Assembly (NCBI GenBank): GCA_021806055.1
Contig: JAJZYE010000041.1
Span: forward strand, 1 to 7,484
Direction: 5' to 3'
DNA: 7,484 nt
DNA from: Actinomycetes bacterium
GTDB lineage: Bacteria > Actinomycetota > Acidimicrobiia > Acidimicrobiales > RAAP-2
Made by a program: the position numbers and the translations under genes. The notes under the pieces are model-generated. The model was not told where the DNA came from, ran no database searches, and worked only from the letters and a program-made list of their open reading frames with translations. How positions within the stretch are numbered: position 1 is the stretch's first letter; each line of letters starts with the position of its first letter. Shown one piece after another: positions 5,638 through 7,484 of the stretch.

Positions 5638-6291
5638 ATGAGTTCACGAGCGCAGATGGTATCCCCCGAGCGGGCACTGCCCGGTCGCGACACCCCTATG
5701 GTGGTCGGTCGACCTCACCTGGTCTTCGCGACGTCGATCGACGGTCCGACACCCGACGTCACGCACACGGCGTACGTCGCGATGGGCTGCTTCTGGGGTG
5801 CCGAGCGAGTGTTCTACGAGTGGCCGGGGGTGGTGTCCACCGCCGTCGGCTACCAGGGCGGCGTCACGCCCAACCCCACCTACGAGGAGGTGTGCACCGG
5901 TCGCACGGGCCACGCCGAGACCGTACGCGTGACCTACGACCCCACACGCGTCTCCTACGGCGACGTCGTGCGGCGATTCTTCGAGAGTCACGATCCGACG
6001 CAGGGGTATCGCCAAGGGGCGGATGTCGGGACGCAGTACCGCAGTGCGATCTTCTGGCTCGACGAGGAGCAGGCGGCGATCGCGGCCGCCGTTCGTGACG
6101 TCTACCAGCAGGTCCTGGGGGAGCGGGGATTCGGGTCGATCACCACGGAGATCACTGCCGCCGGTCCCTTCTACCTGGCCGAGGAGTACCACCAGCAGTA
6201 CCTGGTGGCGAATCCTCACGGGTACTGCGGCCTCGGTGGGACGGGCGTCAGCTGTCCCGTGGGACTCGCGACGCCCGGTACAGGTTCGTGA
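5638..6291 (+). CDS. msrA: Peptide methionine (S)-S-oxide reductase MsrA
   Basis: MsrA repairs oxidised methionine in proteins by reducing the S-epimer of methionine sulfoxide, and is recycled by thioredoxin. The 217-residue product has the catalytic motif GCFWG with Cys51, and resolving cysteines Cys197 (GYCGLGGTG) and Cys206 (VSCPVG). Cys86 lies in [12 protein letters not shown]. This three-step thiol relay and the N-terminal stretch [14 protein letters not shown] match the long E. coli-type enzyme, unlike the short actinobacterial form. TQYRSAIFW (132-140) and [12 protein letters not shown] (178-189) are further family motifs. ATG 5638 was chosen over the adjacent GTG 5635 because it sits where a leaderless transcript should begin. 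It is divergent from a Fur-family gene, which may regulate it. Its last 44 bp overlap the end of the opposite-strand nitronate monooxygenase gene. Confidence 0.97.
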   Translation: MSSRAQMVSPERALPGRDTPMVVGRPHLVFATSIDGPTPDVTHTAYVAMGCFWGAERVFYEWPGVVSTAVGYQGGVTPNPTYEEVCTGRTGHAETVRVTYDPTRVSYGDVVRRFFESHDPTQGYRQGADVGTQYRSAIFWLDEEQAAIAAAVRDVYQQVLGERGFGSITTEITAAGPFYLAEEYHQQYLVANPHGYCGLGGTGVSCPVGLATPGTGS

Positions 6292-7231
6292 TGATGGCGT
6301 GGGCGTCGTTCACCATGGTGCGCACGATGTCCGCGGCCGGCTCGATGCCCCCAATGGCGCCAACGGATTGCCCCGCGGGGTAGACCTCGCGGCGAGGGTC
6401 GACGCCGGTCGTGTGCTCGTCGCCCCCGAGGTGGAAGGTGCCGTCGGCGAGTGCCACGGCGAGCTGCTCGGGAAAGGGCCGCAGGAGCGAGGGATCGTGC
6501 TCGTAGCGGTCGGTCGTGTCGTTGCGAAGGGCTCGTAGCGTCTTGCCGGTGAACGCTCGGGTGATCACGGTCGCGCCCTCGTCCGCGGCCACGATGGCCT
6601 CCTTGAACCCCGCGACCGCGCGAGCCTCGATGGTGGCGATGAAGCGCGTGCCGACCCAGACCCCATCGGCGCCGAGGGCGAGCGCCGCGGCCAGTCCGCG
6701 GCCGTCGAAGATGCCGCCGGCCGCGACGACGGGTACCTCGTCACCCACGGCATCGACGATCATGGGCACGAGTGGGAGGGTGGCGACCCGCCCGGTGTGC
6801 CCTCCCGCTTCGGTACCCTGAGCCACCACCACGTCGACGCCCGCGTCGCGGGCGCGGCGCGCGTGCTCGACGGTGCCGCACAGTGAGATGACCAGGACGC
6901 CCCGGTCGTGGCAGAGGTCGATTACCTGGCGTGGCACGCCGAGGCCGGCGACGAAGGCGCTGGCGCCTCCCTCGATGGCGATCTCGACGTGGCGCGCCAG
7001 GTGCTCGGGGAAGGCGGTGAGCAGGTCGACGCCGAAGGGCTTCGTGGTGAGGGCTCGTGTCGCGGCGATCTGCTCGATCAACTCGGACGTCGTCATCGTG
7101 GACGCGCCCAGACAGCCGTACCCGCCGGCGTTGGAGACGGTCGCCGTCAACGTGGCGTAGGCGACGCCGCCCATTCCGGCGAGCATCACGGGGTGCTCGA
7201 CGCGGAGCACTTCGGTCAGTCTGGTTCGCAT
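6248..7231 (-). CDS. Nitronate monooxygenase family (2-nitropropane dioxygenase-like) FMN enzyme
   Basis: The 327-residue protein is a TIM-barrel FMN enzyme of the nitronate monooxygenase/FabK superfamily. Nitronate monooxygenases oxidise toxic nitronates such as propionate-3-nitronate; FabK relatives reduce enoyl-ACP. Motifs are [12 protein letters not shown] (14-25) at the first strand, GTEAGGHTG (139-147) with His145 in the place of the family's catalytic His, [30 protein letters not shown] (about 168-197) binding the FMN phosphate, and GQSVGAI near the end. It looks like class II nitronate monooxygenase, yet many actinobacterial paralogues have unknown substrates. ATG 7231 was chosen for a GAGGGG ribosome-binding site (7235-7240) just before it and because family homology begins there; the longer open frame upstream runs into the NhaA gene. 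It lies 16 bp after the antiporter stop and is probably co-transcribed with it. Confidence 0.92.
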   Translation of the reverse strand: MRTRLTEVLRVEHPVMLAGMGGVAYATLTATVSNAGGYGCLGASTMTTSELIEQIAATRALTTKPFGVDLLTAFPEHLARHVEIAIEGGASAFVAGLGVPRQVIDLCHDRGVLVISLCGTVEHARRARDAGVDVVVAQGTEAGGHTGRVATLPLVPMIVDAVGDEVPVVAAGGIFDGRGLAAALALGADGVWVGTRFIATIEARAVAGFKEAIVAADEGATVITRAFTGKTLRALRNDTTDRYEHDPSLLRPFPEQLAVALADGTFHLGGDEHTTGVDPRREVYPAGQSVGAIGGIEPAADIVRTMVNDAHAIITNLYRASRVPRDS

Positions 7232-7247
7232 GGTCCCCTCGTTCAAC

Positions 7248-7484
7248 CTAGCCAGGCCGGGTGAGGATGCGTAGCAGGATCGTTCCGATGACCCCGGCGC
7301 ACAGCGATGCCGCGAGCAGGCCAACGGTGAGGGCGCCGTACGTGGCGCTCGTGGTCGGGAACAACGCGCTCGCGAAGAGCAGTGGAACGGTGAAGCCGAT
7401 GGCGCACAGGGTCGACGCAGTCGCCACGATCGGCCACGTCAGTGCGGGATCGAGGTGAGCGTGAACCAGTCGGGCGAGGGCCAC
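7248..7484 (-). CDS. nhaA: NhaA-type Na+/H+ antiporter (C-terminal part, 5' end outside window)
   Basis: The 78-residue fragment has two membrane helices, about 17-42 and 49-74. Its motif LCAIGFTVPLLFASALF corresponds to helix XI of NhaA (CGIGFTMSIFIASLAF in E. coli), and GLLAASLCAGVIGTILLR to helix XII (GILIGSISSAVIGYSWLR). The ending LTRPG also recalls the E. coli tail. NhaA exchanges cytoplasmic Na+ for external H+ and serves pH and salt balance. The catalytic aspartates and the helix X lysine are upstream of the window, so activity cannot be judged. The gene is read leftward and its TAG stop is 16 bp before the nitronate monooxygenase start. The bases from the stop onward (TAGGTT, 7250-7245) also resemble a -10 element, which could give the downstream gene its own promoter. 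Confidence 0.82.
   Translation of the reverse strand: MALARLVHAHLDPALTWPIVATASTLCAIGFTVPLLFASALFPTTSATYGALTVGLLAASLCAGVIGTILLRILTRPG

Overview
The window is a gene-dense, strongly GC-rich segment of a bacterial chromosome. GTG starts, very high G/C at third codon positions, short or absent leaders and many short intergenic gaps point to a high-GC Actinomycetota-type organism. A finer placement, such as Acidimicrobiia, would be a guess. No tRNA, rRNA, CRISPR array, insertion sequence or phage gene was seen.

Left block, plus strand (1-2196): the end of a polar amino-acid ABC importer permease, its ATPase (GTGA overlap), and a family III CoA-transferase (CaiB/BaiF) whose GTG start shares one base with the ATPase stop. 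The three look translationally coupled. Next, apparently under its own promoter, is a 71-residue protein (2298-2513) made almost entirely of a 22-residue acidic repeat. It has no basic residue and no family I recognise. It is the least explained gene here and the best candidate for something undescribed.

Middle block, minus strand, read right to left (5021 to 2624): a BcrA-type ABC ATPase, an ABC-2 six-helix permease that overlaps it, and a nitroreductase-family flavoprotein 9 bp further on. This looks like one operon coding for an exporter plus a flavin enzyme, and it converges on the acidic repeat gene. Upstream is a Fur-family, Cys4-zinc regulator (5127-5573, minus), divergent from msrA (5638-6291, plus) across 64 bp. 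That spacer carries two mirror-image candidate -10 elements, each placed for a leaderless or nearly leaderless mRNA, so a redox- or metal-responsive link between Fur and MsrA is plausible.

Right block, minus strand: the C-terminal end of an NhaA-type Na+/H+ antiporter runs off the window and is followed after 16 bp by a nitronate monooxygenase-type FMN enzyme. The tail of that gene overlaps the tail of msrA by 44 bp on the opposite strand.

Most genes are recognisable members of common families. I found no evidence for a complete new system. The items worth a second look are the acidic repeat protein with its nearly perfect 66-bp duplication, the CoA-transferase coupled to an amino-acid importer, and the Fur/MsrA control region.
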